Shown here in pieces: positions 10,958 to 22,835 of a stretch of 64,000 nt of DNA (positions are counted from its first letter, which is position 1; each line of letters starts with the position of its first letter). The stretch is taken from the NCBI GenBank assembly GCA_000711775.1, contig ARYC01000264.1, positions 1-64,000 of the forward strand, read 5' to 3'. The DNA comes from Oxytricha trifallax (taxonomy: Eukaryota > Ciliophora > Spirotrichea > Sporadotrichida > Oxytrichidae). The notes beneath the pieces are model-generated. The model worked only from the letters and a program-made list of their open reading frames with translations, did no database searches and was not told the origin of the DNA. The position numbers were made by a program, and so were the translations under genes.

Positions 10958-12116
10958 ATGAAATTTGCATATTTAGGATTGCTGATCTTACTTTGTTCTA
11001 TGCAAGTTATTTTTGCACAGAACTTTTATGAATTATTGGAAGTTCCTCAAACTGCTACTGAGGCTGATGTGAAGAGGGCATTCAGAAAGCTCTCACTGAA
11101 ATATCATCCAGATAAGAATCCAGGTAATTTTAAAATACTCATTTATTCATCTTGTAGGTAAAAATTTTTGTATTAAATCATAAGACTATTATTTATTTAA
11201 TTACAAAAGTTTAATGAGGAAGCAGCAAACAAATTCAAGTAGATTAACAGAGCTTATGAAATTCTAACAGATTCAGATAAGAGATAGGTTTATGATTAGC
11301 AAGGACTTGATGGTCTAGAGAGATTAGAAAGGTATTACTTTTAAAATTCATTTCATTCTAAATTTCAGAGGTGGTGACAATAGACAAAAAGGTCCAAATG
11401 CAAAAGCTGAGCTTCACGTGACCCTTGAGGATTTATACTTGGGAACTACAAGAGACATGTCTATCACAAGAAACGTTTATTGTCCAAAGTGCAGAGGTAC
11501 AGGAGCTAAGGATGGCAAGACAAAGCAGTGCCCTAAATGTAATGGTCAAGGTGTCACATTACAAAAGGTTCAAATGGGTTTTGGAATGTAAATGCAAATG
11601 CAAGTATAATGCGATTAATGTGGTGGAAGAGGTAACGTTAACCAAGCAAACTGCGGGCATTGCAAAGGAAGAAAAGTTGTGAATGATGTAAGGCAACTAA
11701 ATATTGTAGTTGAAAAGGGAATGAAAGACGGTGATGAAATCGTTTTCTAAAAGGAGGCTGAACAGATCCCAGATATGATCCCAGGAGATGTCATTTTTAC
11801 AGTTAAGTAACAAACACACAATAAATTCAAGAGAATTGGAGATAACCTCTATAATGATGTTACTATCAGTTTAGAAGAAGCACTCTTAGGATTCAAAAAG
11901 AGAATCAATCATTTAGATGGGCATTTAGTTGAGATCAGTTCAAAGGACGAAGAAGTTATTTAACCATTTAGTTGGAAAGTTATCAACGGAGAGGGAATGC
12001 CAAAGAGAAATATGTATAGTGAATTTGGAGACTTGCATGCAAAGATGATAATCAATTTCCCTAAGACATTGACTGAAAAATAAAAGAAGCTCATTGAGCA
12101 AATCCTTCCAGAGTGA
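10958..12116 (+). CDS. ER-type class I DnaJ (Hsp40) co-chaperone
   Basis: Co-chaperone that stimulates Hsp70 (BiP) ATPase. [21 protein letters not shown] is a signal peptide. The J domain carries HPDKNPG (HPD catalytic triad). The zinc centre has four CxxC motifs ([32 protein letters not shown]), followed by the C-terminal substrate-binding domains and TGA at 12114. A GT-AG intron at 11332-11368 and an 87-bp IES (pointer TAAT) are removed to give 344 residues. The IES lies exactly at [11 protein letters not shown], a conserved spot of the J domain, and no GT-AG pair can join these exons in frame. The Gly/Phe linker is short. Secretory-pathway Scj1/DNAJB11-like role is inferred. Confidence 0.92.
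11125..11211 (+). other. IES (87 bp) in DnaJ gene, pointer TAAT
   Basis: TAAT at 11125-11128 and 11212-11215. Removal restores the conserved J-domain reading [15 protein letters not shown]. The longest-known protein family of the window thus validates the IES reading. Confidence 0.85.
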
Positions 12117-12180
12117 TTAGTTATATTTAAAGATAAAATTATTTAATTAAGTCCAAACTTGGTAATCTTTTTCCTTTAAT

Positions 12181-12723
12181 TCATTCTCTATCAATGTACT
12201 AGATTTTATGCCAATTTTCATTAGTTAGGTCCACTTAATGAACTGAATCATAAACTTAAGTAACATCAAGTTGTAAAATATCCGCTTCACTTTCAAGTAT
12301 AGATCCAATACTGGGAGTGGTTCTACCTAGATCTCCATGAACGAATTCCTTGATGTAAGTTCCTGCTGATGCCAAGACATGTAGCACAAAGTAATGCTGA
12401 TTTATATAAACTAACTTAAAGAGCTCTTCAATTTCTAATTTATTCTTTAAGTTTACTCGGCATGGACTTTGTAAATTTGCTTATCTCTAACCATCAATGA
12501 TCTTCTGTGAAGTACTCTAATTGGAGTGATTTACTTAATTTCTATATCAACCAAGGAGTTTAATCTCTTTTCCAATTCTTTTTTGGTAATTCTTCTCTGT
12601 AACCATACCACACAACAGTAAGCTTTTGCTTTAGAATTTTCAATATCTTTCAAGTCATCAAAGAATTGTAGAGATCTATCGCCTCCCTAATTCTATAATA
12701 GCCTGAATTAAGAAATTATATAA
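12181..12723 (-). CDS. PUS10: PUS10 tRNA pseudouridine synthase, C-terminal MDS
   Basis: Reads SLQFFDDLKDIENSKAKAY, then TPIRVLHRRSLMVRDKQIY and AGTYIKEFVHGDLGRT, the conserved C-terminal catalytic-domain motifs of PUS10; ends at TGA 12183-12181. Coding begins after an acceptor (CTATTATAG) near 12697; no start codon or N-terminal half is present. That half lies on the same strand at 24,998-23,616. Phase-0 splice halves and a shared TTATAT (gene sense; 12718-12723 and 23610-23615) would build a 42-nt intron, matching other introns here. A 32-bp IES (pointer GAG, 12427-12458) must also be removed to connect KVHAE to LFKLVYIN. Confidence 0.88.
12427..12458 (-). other. IES (32 bp) in PUS10, pointer GAG
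   Basis: Removal joins IYKVHAE to LFKLVYINQHYF in frame and restores the PUS10 family spacing; the undeleted sequence changes frame here. Confidence 0.65.
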
Positions 12724-12735
12724 ATAAATAATAAA

Positions 12736-13089
12736 ATGAGTTCAGAAGGATAGAAAGTATTTGGCATTACAGGTAGACAATGATTTGCTTTTTACAATTT
12801 TTTTCCTTCTCTTACTTGATATTTAAATTTATATAGGTCTAAACAGCTACTTCCAATTCGCATATTGCGAGAATGACAGACTATGGAGAAAGCAAGCTGG
12901 TATCACCCCAGAAAGATATCAAAAGAATAACTCTTATGCCTTCGATGAGTGCGACAATGCATTCGCAAAGCCCTCTCACCCAGTCAGACTTGACATGCTT
13001 GAGCATTTATTCAAGAGATCAGACTTCTCAGGAATCTAATTATTATATTTAAATTTAATTAAATTAAAATTTAAGGAATGGAAGAATGA
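12736..13089 (+). CDS. Small conserved-looking 81-aa protein
   Basis: MSSEGQKVFGITG, then (after a 64-nt GT-AG intron, 12773-12836) LNSYFQFAYCENDRLW and RKQAGITPERYQKN... to SDFSGMEE. An AT-rich 44-bp segment bounded by GGAAT repeats (13031 and 13075) interrupts the last codons; deleting it gives a TGA three codons later. Two Cys and many aromatic residues in an 81-residue soluble protein suggest a small organelle subunit, but no family is recognised. It starts only 13 bp from the PUS10 C-terminal MDS boundary, on the opposite strand. Confidence 0.7.
13031..13074 (+). other. IES (44 bp), pointer GGAAT
   Basis: GGAAT at 13031-13035 and 13075-13079. Removal ends the 81-aa protein at a TGA close by instead of running through AT-rich DNA. 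Confidence 0.65.
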
Positions 13090-13522
13090 TTAAAAGAATA
13101 TAATTCTTCAAAGAGAATCACGAAAAATGATGAGGAAACTCTCTAAAAATCGTGGAACCATTATTTAATTTAATTTTAAGACTTAAATTGAAGATTCTAG
13201 TTATATTGATCGTTTAAGCTTAAGGGTTTATCATAAATTATATTAATATTTATGATAATATACTTTACAAATTTGAGTCTTAATTATAAAATCTTGCACT
13301 ATTCATAATACATTCTATGATTTAATAGAATGTTTTTCAATATTAATACCAACTAATGATCTCGGTATTTATCAATGCTAAAGCCCACTTAAAGCCGTTG
13401 TCCTTTTTATTTATTCAACAATTTGATTAATTTGATTTTAATTCATATGTATTGTCATATTCATTGGATTATTAAACTGTCTATTGACTTAAAAGCTCTG
13501 CATATTTTGATTTTAGGTTTAA
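13090..13522. other. Convergent intergenic region, no gene seen
   Basis: AT-rich spacer between the 81-aa gene and the 3' end of a minus-strand gene. Confidence 0.45.
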
Positions 13523-15458
13523 TCATTTATGTGCTGTCCTTAAATCCTAGAGTTTAAAGTGATCTTTCTTGTATAAAAATGTAAAATTATATAAATAAAA
13601 GGTTGCATATGTTTTTTATTTTTCCTCTGTATAGAGCGGCTTAATTTCTCCTATGATACCATTGGAAAAGTTAGTGCTCAATTTCTCTTCAGAAAATTTC
13701 TGTATTATATTTTCATTTTGACTTTCTATTGGATTTATCATTGACTATCTGACATTAGTGTTAGTTTAGAATTTAGAAAACGGTAAATCATTCAAATCTG
13801 AATTAATTTCCCTAGTTTCAACTCTTTCTTGCTAATTTATACGATTTCTATTCGATATATGACCCCCTGTTCCATGAGTATTGACGAACTTTTAAGATGT
13901 TAGACCAGATATATTGAGTACATTTTGAAGCTTCTACTCAGTTTTAGGGTCCTTTTTTAGCTCCTTTATTAGTTAATTAGCGATCAAATCTGAGATCCTT
14001 ATGTTATCTTTTTGATTTTTTATATTAGCAGGAGCTCTATTGTTAAAAGTTTAACCTCTAGAGTACCCTGTTTTATTATCTTAAGAGTATAGGCTACTCA
14101 TTTAATAATTTTCAAAGCTTTACTTATTTTAGATGTCAAGGTTATTCTGCCTAGAAAATTATTAACCTATCATTGGAAGCTTTATTTGATCTAGCCTCAA
14201 TTATTCGTTATTTTTCTGAGAATTTAGTGCAATATTGATATCATAGTCATTTATAGATTGTTACTATTTTTAAGGTATTCGATTGGCCCTGGTTTAATTC
14301 ATAGTTTGGTTCTTATTTTATCTTCTATTTATAAAGTTCTTTTTGAATAGAAATTTGCTCGTGACAGCTGATACTATTGAGTTCGAAGTTTATTAAGGGA
14401 TTTTAGAAGTCATAGAAAGACTGCTTTAGTTCATATTGAGGTTTTAGCTTTAAGTTTCGAATAAGCCCTATCTTGAATTAAAGAAGTTTTATTCCTATAT
14501 ATCAGAAAGTACTCTCTATTGTAGGAATACATTCGATTTGGGAAAATGAATTAAAATTAAAATTAATTAATTATTAATTACCTTCAGTTTAGATGTTTTG
14601 GAAAATGTCTGCAGACCATGACAATATTATACTCTCTGGATAGCGCATTAAAAATGAGACGGTGGTTGTTATTGCTATAATGAATTTATCTCATCAACCA
14701 AGCAAGAAAAACCCATTATACTATTTTTGGGAGTTAGCCTAAAATCAAAATATCTCGCTTCCTGGGATGATTCAGGAATATTGCCAATAATAAAGTCCAG
14801 CTAAAATTGCGGGATCTAACGTAGAATCCATTTATTTTTGAATTTTAGTCACTTTGGTTTTGATAACTGCCATGATTTTAATATTTAATTGATTTAATTT
14901 AAATTCATTTTCCCAAATCGAATGTATTCCTACAATACTATCGATACTCAGAATTACTCTATCTGGGATTTGGGTTTCCACTTAGACTATCCTAAAATTG
15001 AATTATATTTTGAGATACAAAAATTCTCTTTTGTTCTTGCTATAACTCATGAATTTTCTAATGAAGACTTGAAAACGTCTAAGATTAATTAGTACTCTCA
15101 TTATAAGCCACATTCCTTGTGTTATTTATTTCGCTTTTTCTTCTTTGACTTGATCTTTTTTATCCTGATAAATCTTACTACCCACTATCGATATTTTAAT
15201 AGGGTTTTGGACTTGTATCTTCTTCATTATTTACTTAAGTTTCATAGTTCTTTTTATAGGACGATAGCTTTCTTGATTTTTAGTAGGTTGTTTGGTTATT
15301 TTACTATATTTAACTCTTACTATCTAATATATTAATACTTTACTTTTATGCCGAGATCAGCTCTTCTTTGTTTCAGTTCTTTGCCTTTTATTAAAGCGGC
15401 TGTTTTACGGATATTTTTTAGGGACTAATTGAGGAATTTTTAAGAAGTTCGTTGTCAT
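13523..15458 (-). CDS. Ser/Asn/Gln-rich protein interrupted by a TIR element
   Basis: Starts MTTNFLKIPQLVPKKYP at 15458 and ends at TGA 13525-13523. Mostly low-complexity (SSQRRKSEINNTRN, NEQLRLDQIKLPMIGQQ) with one more ordered helix (DLIANQLIKELKKDPKTEQK). A 421-bp element with inverted ends sits in the coding region at 14517-14937; taking it out with one TA copy joins two long open frames in the same phase (SEYR to VLSDIQEQNFF). A frame change near 15350-15390 needs one more intron or IES that I could not place. Function unknown. Confidence 0.6.
14517..14937. mobile_element. 421-bp TIR element (MITE-like) inside a gene
   Basis: Begins TATTGTAGGAATACATTCG and ends with its exact reverse complement; the inverted repeat continues for about 36 bp per end without mismatch. 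Flanked by TA on both sides, the usual target of Tc1/mariner-type insertions. Internal DNA is non-coding. A diverged relative with the same ends and some shared internal sequence is at 22836-23248. Its removal restores the host frame, so it behaves as an IES of transposon origin. Confidence 0.85.
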
Positions 15459-15799
15459 TGTTTGAATCTCTAGTCTTTTAATATAAATAAGTTATCCCCT
15501 TATAGGAGTGGAATCTAAAGATTAGATATACTGAGAAAGAATTTAGGATAAAAAACTTTTACTTAAAACACTTAATTATATTTATCTAATATTTTTATAA
15601 ACATATATTTTTTTATACTTAAATTTAAGGCTAAAGTTTCCGAAGCTTTATAAGTAAAAATATATGATATTTTATTTAGGGGGGGCACATCCTAATAAGT
15701 TACTTTCTATTTGTAAACATATCTTTTTTGTTATTTTACTGACTTTGTTTAAAGTATGTAAACTTCTGATTTTATTGCTTCGACGCTGTATGCGCTTTT
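15459..15799. other. Intergenic with a G7 tract
   Basis: AT-rich spacer holding a run of seven G at about 15679; upstream of one minus-strand gene and downstream of another. Confidence 0.4.
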
Positions 15800-17625
15800 T
15801 CAGGAGATGAAGTTGCCATAGATTAGCTAATACTTTATATGTCTGATTAATTGATCATCTAAAAGCTCTATAGATTACTAAGAACTATACTACTTTTCTT
15901 TTTTGAGTGATAAAATGGATTTTCTTCTGTCCTGCAAAGTTACTACTCTGAATCCTCCACAGTTTCTTCGTCACTAGAATGAAATCTGCTTGGACTATTA
16001 CCTAATGTTACGAAATCCTTATCATCTTCAAAAGTTCCAGTCTTTTTTAAGCTCATTTAATGATGCCATCTATCAATCTTCTTGCTTACTCTGTTTAGAT
16101 TATTTTTGTATAATCTTACATGCTTCTCTTCTTAAACCTGTTCATCTTAATTCTAATTTGACTTTTTAATCATGCCCATAAAGTAAACCAACACCATTTT
16201 CTTTCGCAAAATTTGCTCATATTCAAGGTTATTTATTTAGTCTATCATTCTTTCTGGAATATTGCCGTTATTTTGGCGACTAATCCAAGGATGCACTAAA
16301 GCCTCCTTCGCTGAATACCTTTAATGCGATTGAACTTTAGTCAAGCGAAGAAAAAGATTTTTAGCGAGCCATGAGAAGTCGGAAGGCGTTTCAAATTATG
16401 TTATTCCTTGCAACTTCTTTTTGAAAGATTCAACATTATCTTCTTCGCTATCGAATATAGGGTGTTTCCCGCCTGTCAAGATTTCATGCATTATTATGCC
16501 AATCGACCAAATATCTACTGACTTTGTATATTCTTAGCTGAATGCAACTTCTGGAGCCATGTATATTAGAGTTCCGCAATGTAAATCCATTAAAAAACGA
16601 ATATAAACTTTATTGCTCCTTATTAACTAAACTGGTATTTTGCACTCAATCCAAAATCTATGACTTTGCATGTGCTTAAATCCGACTTATCTCTAACCAG
16701 GATATTTTCTATAGAAAGTTAAATTTTTAGTTTCTTTCTTACCTGGCTTCAAGTCTCTATGAACAATGTTTTTCTCATGCATGTATGAAACAGCTTGCAA
16801 GATTCCTCTCATCAATGAGCTAGCTTCAAAATCTGTAAATTTACTATTTTATTCAAATCTTTCTTTAATGACATCGATCAATCTGCCGTCTGTTACAAGC
16901 TCCATTCCTAAAAATAGCTTGCCATTTATTTCATGAATCTACACATTAACTTTAGATATTTTTATTTATAATTGAAATTCAAAAGAATAAGATGGCAGAA
17001 ATCTGCAACACAAGAATTACAAAAACTTAATATTATAATGTTAAAGAAACTTACATGTTTGTATTTAACTATATTTGGATGATCCAATTATTGCAAAAGT
17101 TCTGCCTCCAAAATCATTCTATCAAAATCCCCTTTGCTCACTTTCTTTCTTTTTATGATAAAAAATATATACAATATATAGTGAAAAATGCCTTATAAAT
17201 ATTTTTATCATTTATTTTTGCCTTTTTGAAATATAATGATCTATAAATGTTGAGGTTAAATACGAGAGAGAATATTTATACCTTGACTGCAAGAACTTCT
17301 TATGTGAGTTTATAGATAGCTTTGTAAACTTTGCAGAAAGCTCCTTCCCCCAATAATTCTAAGAAGGTGTAAAAATATTTTTTATCATGTACAGTGTTTC
17401 CATCTTCTTAAAAATCTCGATTTATTTATTCATTATTATTGAAATTATATTGATTTTTAAATTTATTAAAACTAATATCCTTTGAAATAGCAAATTGAAT
17501 ATTATTAATAACTTTATAATATTAATTCTTAGCTTTGAGATTATATCCTTTTTGTTTTTATTCTTTGATGGGCTTCCTCCATCAAAGAAACTTAGTGCTG
17601 TATCCTCGCTATCTTTGTCAACCAT
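15800..17625 (-). CDS. Serine/threonine protein kinase (CAMK-like)
   Basis: Phosphotransferase domain: [13 protein letters not shown] (Gly-rich loop), VLAVK (VAIK Lys), [11 protein letters not shown] (catalytic loop), [11 protein letters not shown] (DFG), [11 protein letters not shown] (APE) and [27 protein letters not shown] introns separate these blocks. Two segments are not introns: one near 17475-17551 with a 9-bp pointer ATATCCTTT, and one in the activation loop with pointer AAT. The C-terminal ~170 residues are charged, without EF-hands, ending at TGA 15802-15800. Start chosen at MVDKDSED (17625); an upstream ATG at 17688 is in the same frame. Substrate unknown. Confidence 0.85.
17475..17542 (-). 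other. IES (68 bp) in kinase gene, pointer ATATCCTTT
   Basis: Nine-base repeat at 17475-17483 and 17543-17551 (plus strand). Removal joins NKNKKDI to SFNKFKN and puts the start region in frame with the Gly-rich loop. Confidence 0.75.
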
Positions 17626-17879
17626 TATTATAAAGTTTGATTGAGAGATCAAATATATTTTAGATAATGGAAATATTGTATCAAACAAATTATATTTTTG
17701 ATTCTTATATTAATTTAAGAAAATTACAATTTACATCTCTCTTTTTATAATTCTTAACTAACTGGGATATATTGATAAATTGTATTATTTAAAGCAGAGA
17801 TGTTTGTTACAAAGAATATTTCTTATTAAATTAAAAAATACTAGAATGTTAAGGTTCTTTGATTGTATATTCTATATAT

Positions 17880-19023
17880 TCATTATTTGATGTTAAGTTT
17901 TTCCTCGTATTCTTTGAGAGGAAGGAGCTTTACTCTCTTTTTCTTGATAGCTTTTATGGACTTTTTATCAATCAGTCTTATTGGAGAGTTATTCTAAGTC
18001 ATCAAGAAACTTTGATAATTACTTGTACTTATATTTTCATTTTAAGGTCTTAATAAAGAACCTTTACTTTTACTATTGCTTAAAGCAATACTCTTTCCAA
18101 ACTTCTAAGCTAATTTATATCTAGCGTTTATAACTCTGGTATAGTCAATATTTTCAGTATAGTTTAAGATTGCTGGCTAAGATCTTGAATGAGAGTGATG
18201 TGATTAAGGAGCTCTGTAATCTTTATCTAGCCTGCTTCTTGATTTCAAGCTCATAATTCTATCATTAAGTTCAGTTTTCTTTTTCAGATCAATTGGAGGA
18301 AGAAAGCTGTCGTTCACTCGTTTCCAGTAATTTTTGATTTTGTCTCTCTTGTCTTTTTGAATTTTGTATTCTGGCTGATCTGACTTATCTTTAATGTCGA
18401 AGAAACTTGGTTGATATTGCTTATAAAGCAATTCACCAAATACCTGGCCATCGTATTCTTATCCTTTTTGAAGCCTTGCCTTGATCTTAAACAATAAAAT
18501 GGAAAAACTTGTTGGGATAAGAAATTGACTCATTTAAGAGGTGACTTGAATTTAAATCTAGGACTTTTGACTTGTTTAGGTTTACCTTGACTTGATTCTG
18601 AGTTTAAATTGGTCTAGGCTAAAGCATTTTATCAGCTTTTTTCATTGAGAACATTGATGATTCCACATCATACTCACCCTCAGTAATTTGATAGTTTCCT
18701 AAGTTAGTCTCACTTCTGTGTCACACTTTTTCTTGTTTACTAAAAACAACTGTCTTACTTTAATTGCTTATTTTTGGAGTCTCGTGAGGTATACTTTCCT
18801 TCATTCTTTCTTGAAGCTTCTTAAACAAGCTTTTGTTATCTAATACTTTTAATTATAGACTTGATTCATTTTTATTATAGGCTGATGCATTTCTTGGACT
18901 TGATCTCGTAAAATCAAAAGTACTATTTAAATTTGTAACATACCCAGTTGAGGGAGTGCCCTCATTCTAACGCTAAACTTGAAACATTTGAAATTGTTCT
19001 TGTTACTGTTTTTGCAATGTCAT
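17880..19023 (-). CDS. Basic, Ser/Gln-rich protein of unknown function
   Basis: Starts MTLQKQQQEQFQMFQVQRQ at 19023; a 100-nt GT-AG intron near 18575-18475 joins QNQVK to IKARLQKGQEYDGQVFGELL; ends at TGA 17882-17880. The C-terminal half is basic (KKTELNDRIMSLKSRSRLDK; KAIKKKRVKLLPLKEYEEK). One TGA lies in frame after SKQEKV near 18720. A 27-bp deletion between two AGT copies would remove it without changing frame, so a tiny IES is possible; a disabling mutation is the alternative. No family recognised. Confidence 0.6.
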
Positions 19024-19862
19024 TACGAGACTGCTAAGTTAGATGACTTATTGAGTTAATTAAAAAATTTAATCAGGGTTTTAAGATTAAGGGGTTTGTT
19101 GTTAAGAATTCTAAAAAGATTTATCGTTTGAGGGAATGAGTCTTTTACTCAATAAAATTATATAATAAATTTTTTCTTCTCAAAATTTTTTAAATCTTTC
19201 GAAATAGATTTGATTACTATATTTGAAAATTATAATATCAGGCTATTTGTTAAGTTGATTATTTTTCAAAAATTATAACTAAAAAGTTTAATTTATATTT
19301 CCAATCTTATGATTGAAGAATTGTTAATTGTTTTTTATTAATCATTTCTACTTGGTATCTTAAATGAAATTTTTATTTTTTCTTGGTGAAATTCAAGTAT
19401 TCTCATAAAATTATTTGCAAGCATAAAATTAATCGAATGTGTTAATATTTATAAGATAATTTTTATTTTTCTTTAAAATTATCCCCTTAAAGCTATAAGT
19501 GTAAATTTTATATTTTAGACTGCTCTTTTAATTTGTAAGTTTCTTGACCATGCCATAGAAGCTTTAATTGTTAGATGATTTATGGGTCGGCTATTTCTAA
19601 AATGTTACATTGATATTATTTGCTTTGGATGTTTGATACATAGGGGTCCTTGCTTCGAGTGATTCATCTGATGGTTTAATTGTGTTACGTGATATAAGTT
19701 ACTAATTAGAAATATTATTACTTATGTCGATTAATTTTTTAATTAAAAAGTTAAAGAAAGTGACTAAAGGACTGTATTGGATCAGGTGAACTGATCTTCC
19801 TTTCATTCACTATGGTAAGGTAAAGTCCAAAAAGCACCCTCACTAGATGAACTGTTTTTTTT
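19024..19862. other. No gene seen
   Basis: AT-rich spacer; no open frame with protein-like composition on either strand. Confidence 0.45.
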
Positions 19863-20460
19863 TCATAAGCTTCTAAGTGAGATCATAACAACCGTATACT
19901 TCAAAGAGTGGTCAATATCATGAAGTATATTATGATGACATATCTTACAGTCAGTTGAGATCTCATTAGCTCCTCTTCTAGTATGCTGTGAAAATACCTC
20001 TCCAGCAAACGGACCCATTTCAACTTAAGCTCTAAAGAGCCTAACATAGAAATAGTTATAACTACTTAAAAATCATTCGCAACTGCGAAGATCAAGATAG
20101 TTCCAAAAAATCAAAAAGTCCACTCTCTGTTCATATAAACAATTTCTCCTTCAAATAGTTTGAGCAAACCTGACCGAAGACCATCATTTGATACTCTCAA
20201 CTTAACGAAGACTTAATTTATAATGATTTATTCTAAGTAAGAAGTTCTACTAAATTGGTCACAGATACAAGACCTTCAAAATTCTACCAAAATCCTCTAC
20301 ATCAACACCTAAGATGTACTACTCAAAACTATCGATGATCGCCATTTTCAAATAGGTACTACCTTCTTTACCTAATATACCTTCTGAACAGGTGAATCTA
20401 AGTACAACCAAATTCTGAGGATATAACACGTGTTTTCTCAAAATACGTTTCACGAATCTA
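19863..20460 (-). pseudogene. Decayed protein-like region with in-frame TGA codons
   Basis: On the minus strand protein-like text runs through two frames: KEGSTYLKMAIIDSFEQYIL, GLLKLFEGEIVYMNREWTF, a hydrophobic stretch ending AVANDF, then GPFAGEVFSQHTRRGANEI and TDCKICHHNILHDIDHSL (CxxCHH). Several TGA codons and at least two frame changes break it. It could be a dead gene, a germline-limited gene with unresolved IESs, or an organelle-derived fragment, where TGA would be Trp. No family recognised. Confidence 0.3.
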
Positions 20461-21393
20461 AGTCAATACCCTATTTAATAACAAAAATCTAATAAGAGAA
20501 TCAACCAAATTCTTATAATAATATTTAAGTGGATCCACATGTGAAAATACAGGAATCATCCAAGCGGGAAATTATATGAGACTATATAATATTATACACT
20601 AACACACAAAAAATTATAAGATAATTAAGAAGAAGGCAATAACTAACACCATTCAAATATAAAATAAAATTATCGATAAATAATGATAAATTAAGTCGAC
20701 ACCAAGGCCGACATCTCTTTAACAAAACTCTGAGACCCCTTAATCCCTAAACCCCATAGATATTTGAGATGCTAATACTAAATAACCAATAAAAATTAAA
20801 CACGTTTATTTAAGATTTATATAAAGAATGTTACAATTTAATATATAATATTTAATATAAGTGCCAAAAGATTCTTTAATATCAAATATGAAAAATTTAA
20901 AGGTTGATAATAAATGGTGGCCAGTCTGCAATACCAGAGACTGTATGGAATATTAATTTACACTCCTATTCACTGACTGTCAAACACAATAAGAATTAAG
21001 AGAACATATTGGATTCACATCCTAAGAGGAAAGTAGCTACTACTACTACACCTCAGAAAGAAACTAGACAATTTAACAAACTCAATTCTTCTTCAGAGAG
21101 AGAGAGTTTACCTAGAGTAGATAAGGTCACACTGATAATTATGAAAAATCTTAGTTTGAATTAAAAATCAAACTGAAGTGACAATCAGTGAGAGATTTAA
21201 CAGATCAGATGATATAAATTAATATTAAAAGGGCTTGACCCTTATAAGCTGTCATGCTTTATAAGATCGGGGGTCCCCAGAGACCTCAATGTGTTCAAAT
21301 TATTATTATTACTTATGTCAATTTAAGGGTAAATATTACTTTAATTTTTTTAATTAAAATGAAAGAACTATTTATTTAATAATATTAATCTAT
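20461..21393. other. No gene seen
   Basis: AT-rich DNA with no supported frame. Confidence 0.4.
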
Positions 21394-22494
21394 TCAAGGA
21401 TATATAATTGAAAAGTAATAATAATTTAAAAATAGCTTAATATCTTTTTCAAATAAGTTTGAAAATTTTTAACAATCTCTATACCTGAACACATTATTAA
21501 TTATTTTTAATTTTAGATTTAAATAATAGTAATTTCTTGATATTAATATGTGGAATTCAGTAGATGCAATTAATTTTTTTCGTTTTTATTTAAAATTCAA
21601 TTTCTAGGTTTAAATAGATTTTTTAATCAAAATAAATTCAATTTAAATAACTATATCCCTAATTTTTGGACTTTAAGATGTTATGTTGTTTAATGGATTT
21701 GAATATTCATTCTAAGAACCCTCTTATTTGATTATGTCATCCAAATTAAATTTATAGTTTGGTTATACTTAAAGTTGCTACTCGCTGACTATTCTTGATT
21801 ATGATGAAAAAATAATAAACTATAAATTTAGGAATGGTGAAGGACTGAAACCTGGAGTTATTGTCAAATTGAATGTCTTCACATTTTTTGACTTTAGCTT
21901 TTCTATCTTTTTAATAAACATGCTTTGCATATCCTTAATTTATTTCTAAATGTCTAGCTAAATCGATTTCAAATCTTTTAATGAATCTGAACGTTGTCTC
22001 CCCTAACTATGAGAAGGTATACTATCGACTTCAATTAAAGAGTCTTTTTAGCTGTTTGAATCTTTTTCGAAAGCTTTCTAGTAAATATAGGGTTACTTGC
22101 TAAGCTACTGCTTGCTTTCGCCATATCTATTAGTGGAGCCATTATTAAAAGTCTCTATTTATTACTCAAAGTTAATTAACTTATTATTTGATGCACTTAA
22201 TTCAGAAAAATTTTAATTTTCTGCCGTTTTGCCAAAACCCTATGAGGATTTATTCGTTGAGGTTTTTCGAATCGGCTAAGATAAATTTTAGTTTGGTATC
22301 TCCTTATTATAGACAAAAACTTTTTAATTTAAATTAGATTTGTTAATAGAACTTTCTTTTGTTGCTGTACTATCCCATTAATTTTCATCGTTTTCAAGCT
22401 AGTTGTTTATTAATTTATCTTTAATTTAAACAGCAGAGTGTGAGTTTAAATCAATATTTTAACCATGTTTTACAGTTTAAGATTCTTTGTACAT
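21394..22494 (-). CDS. Gln/Asn/Ser-rich protein of unknown function
   Basis: A long open frame from ATG at 22494 (MYKESQTVKHGQNIDLN) with dozens of TAA/TAG codons. A short coiled coil (LKDLKSIQLDIQKQIKDMQ) is the only structured part. Composition is protein-like to about 21,800; beyond that the frame becomes very AT-rich and hydrophobic before TGA at 21396-21394, so the real end may lie earlier or in another MDS. Inverted copies of AAATTTATAGTTT flank 21,748-21,825. No domain recognised. Confidence 0.5.
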
Positions 22495-22599
22495 TTTAGA
22501 AGTTATTGTAAATAAAATCGAATAAATAAATATTCTTGAAAGTATTTAATTAAGTTAGCTATACATCAGGGTTTAATTTAATTTTCTTAATCTTGATTT

Positions 22600-22722
22600 T
22601 TTTTTATTTCTATTAAGTTTATGATTTTTATTCAAGGTCAGGTCGCGTTTCCTTGATATAGGATTCAAAGTCTGTAGAGCTCTCTTTTTTTGTGGCATTA
22701 ATTGATTTTTTCATTTATAAAG
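22600..22722 (-). CDS. Possible short start segment (MKKSINATKKESS)
   Basis: ATG near 22722 opens a polar, Lys/Glu-rich frame (TDFESYIKETRPDLEQKSQ) on the same strand as the Gln-rich gene downstream. It could be the first coding segment of that gene joined through an IES, or chance. No pointer identified. Confidence 0.25.
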
Positions 22723-22835
22723 ATTATTCCATGAAAGTATAATTAAAATAATGATTAATAATTGAAAACTCACTTATTCATGAATTAATTTATCAACTAG
22801 TTTGATTCAGTATCATTCCTACATGCTAATAGAAA

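Noticed and set aside
11125-11215. DnaJ interruption as a GT-AG intron
   Set aside because: The available GT and AG sites create a TGA or the wrong frame; the TAAT direct repeat restores [11 protein letters not shown] exactly.
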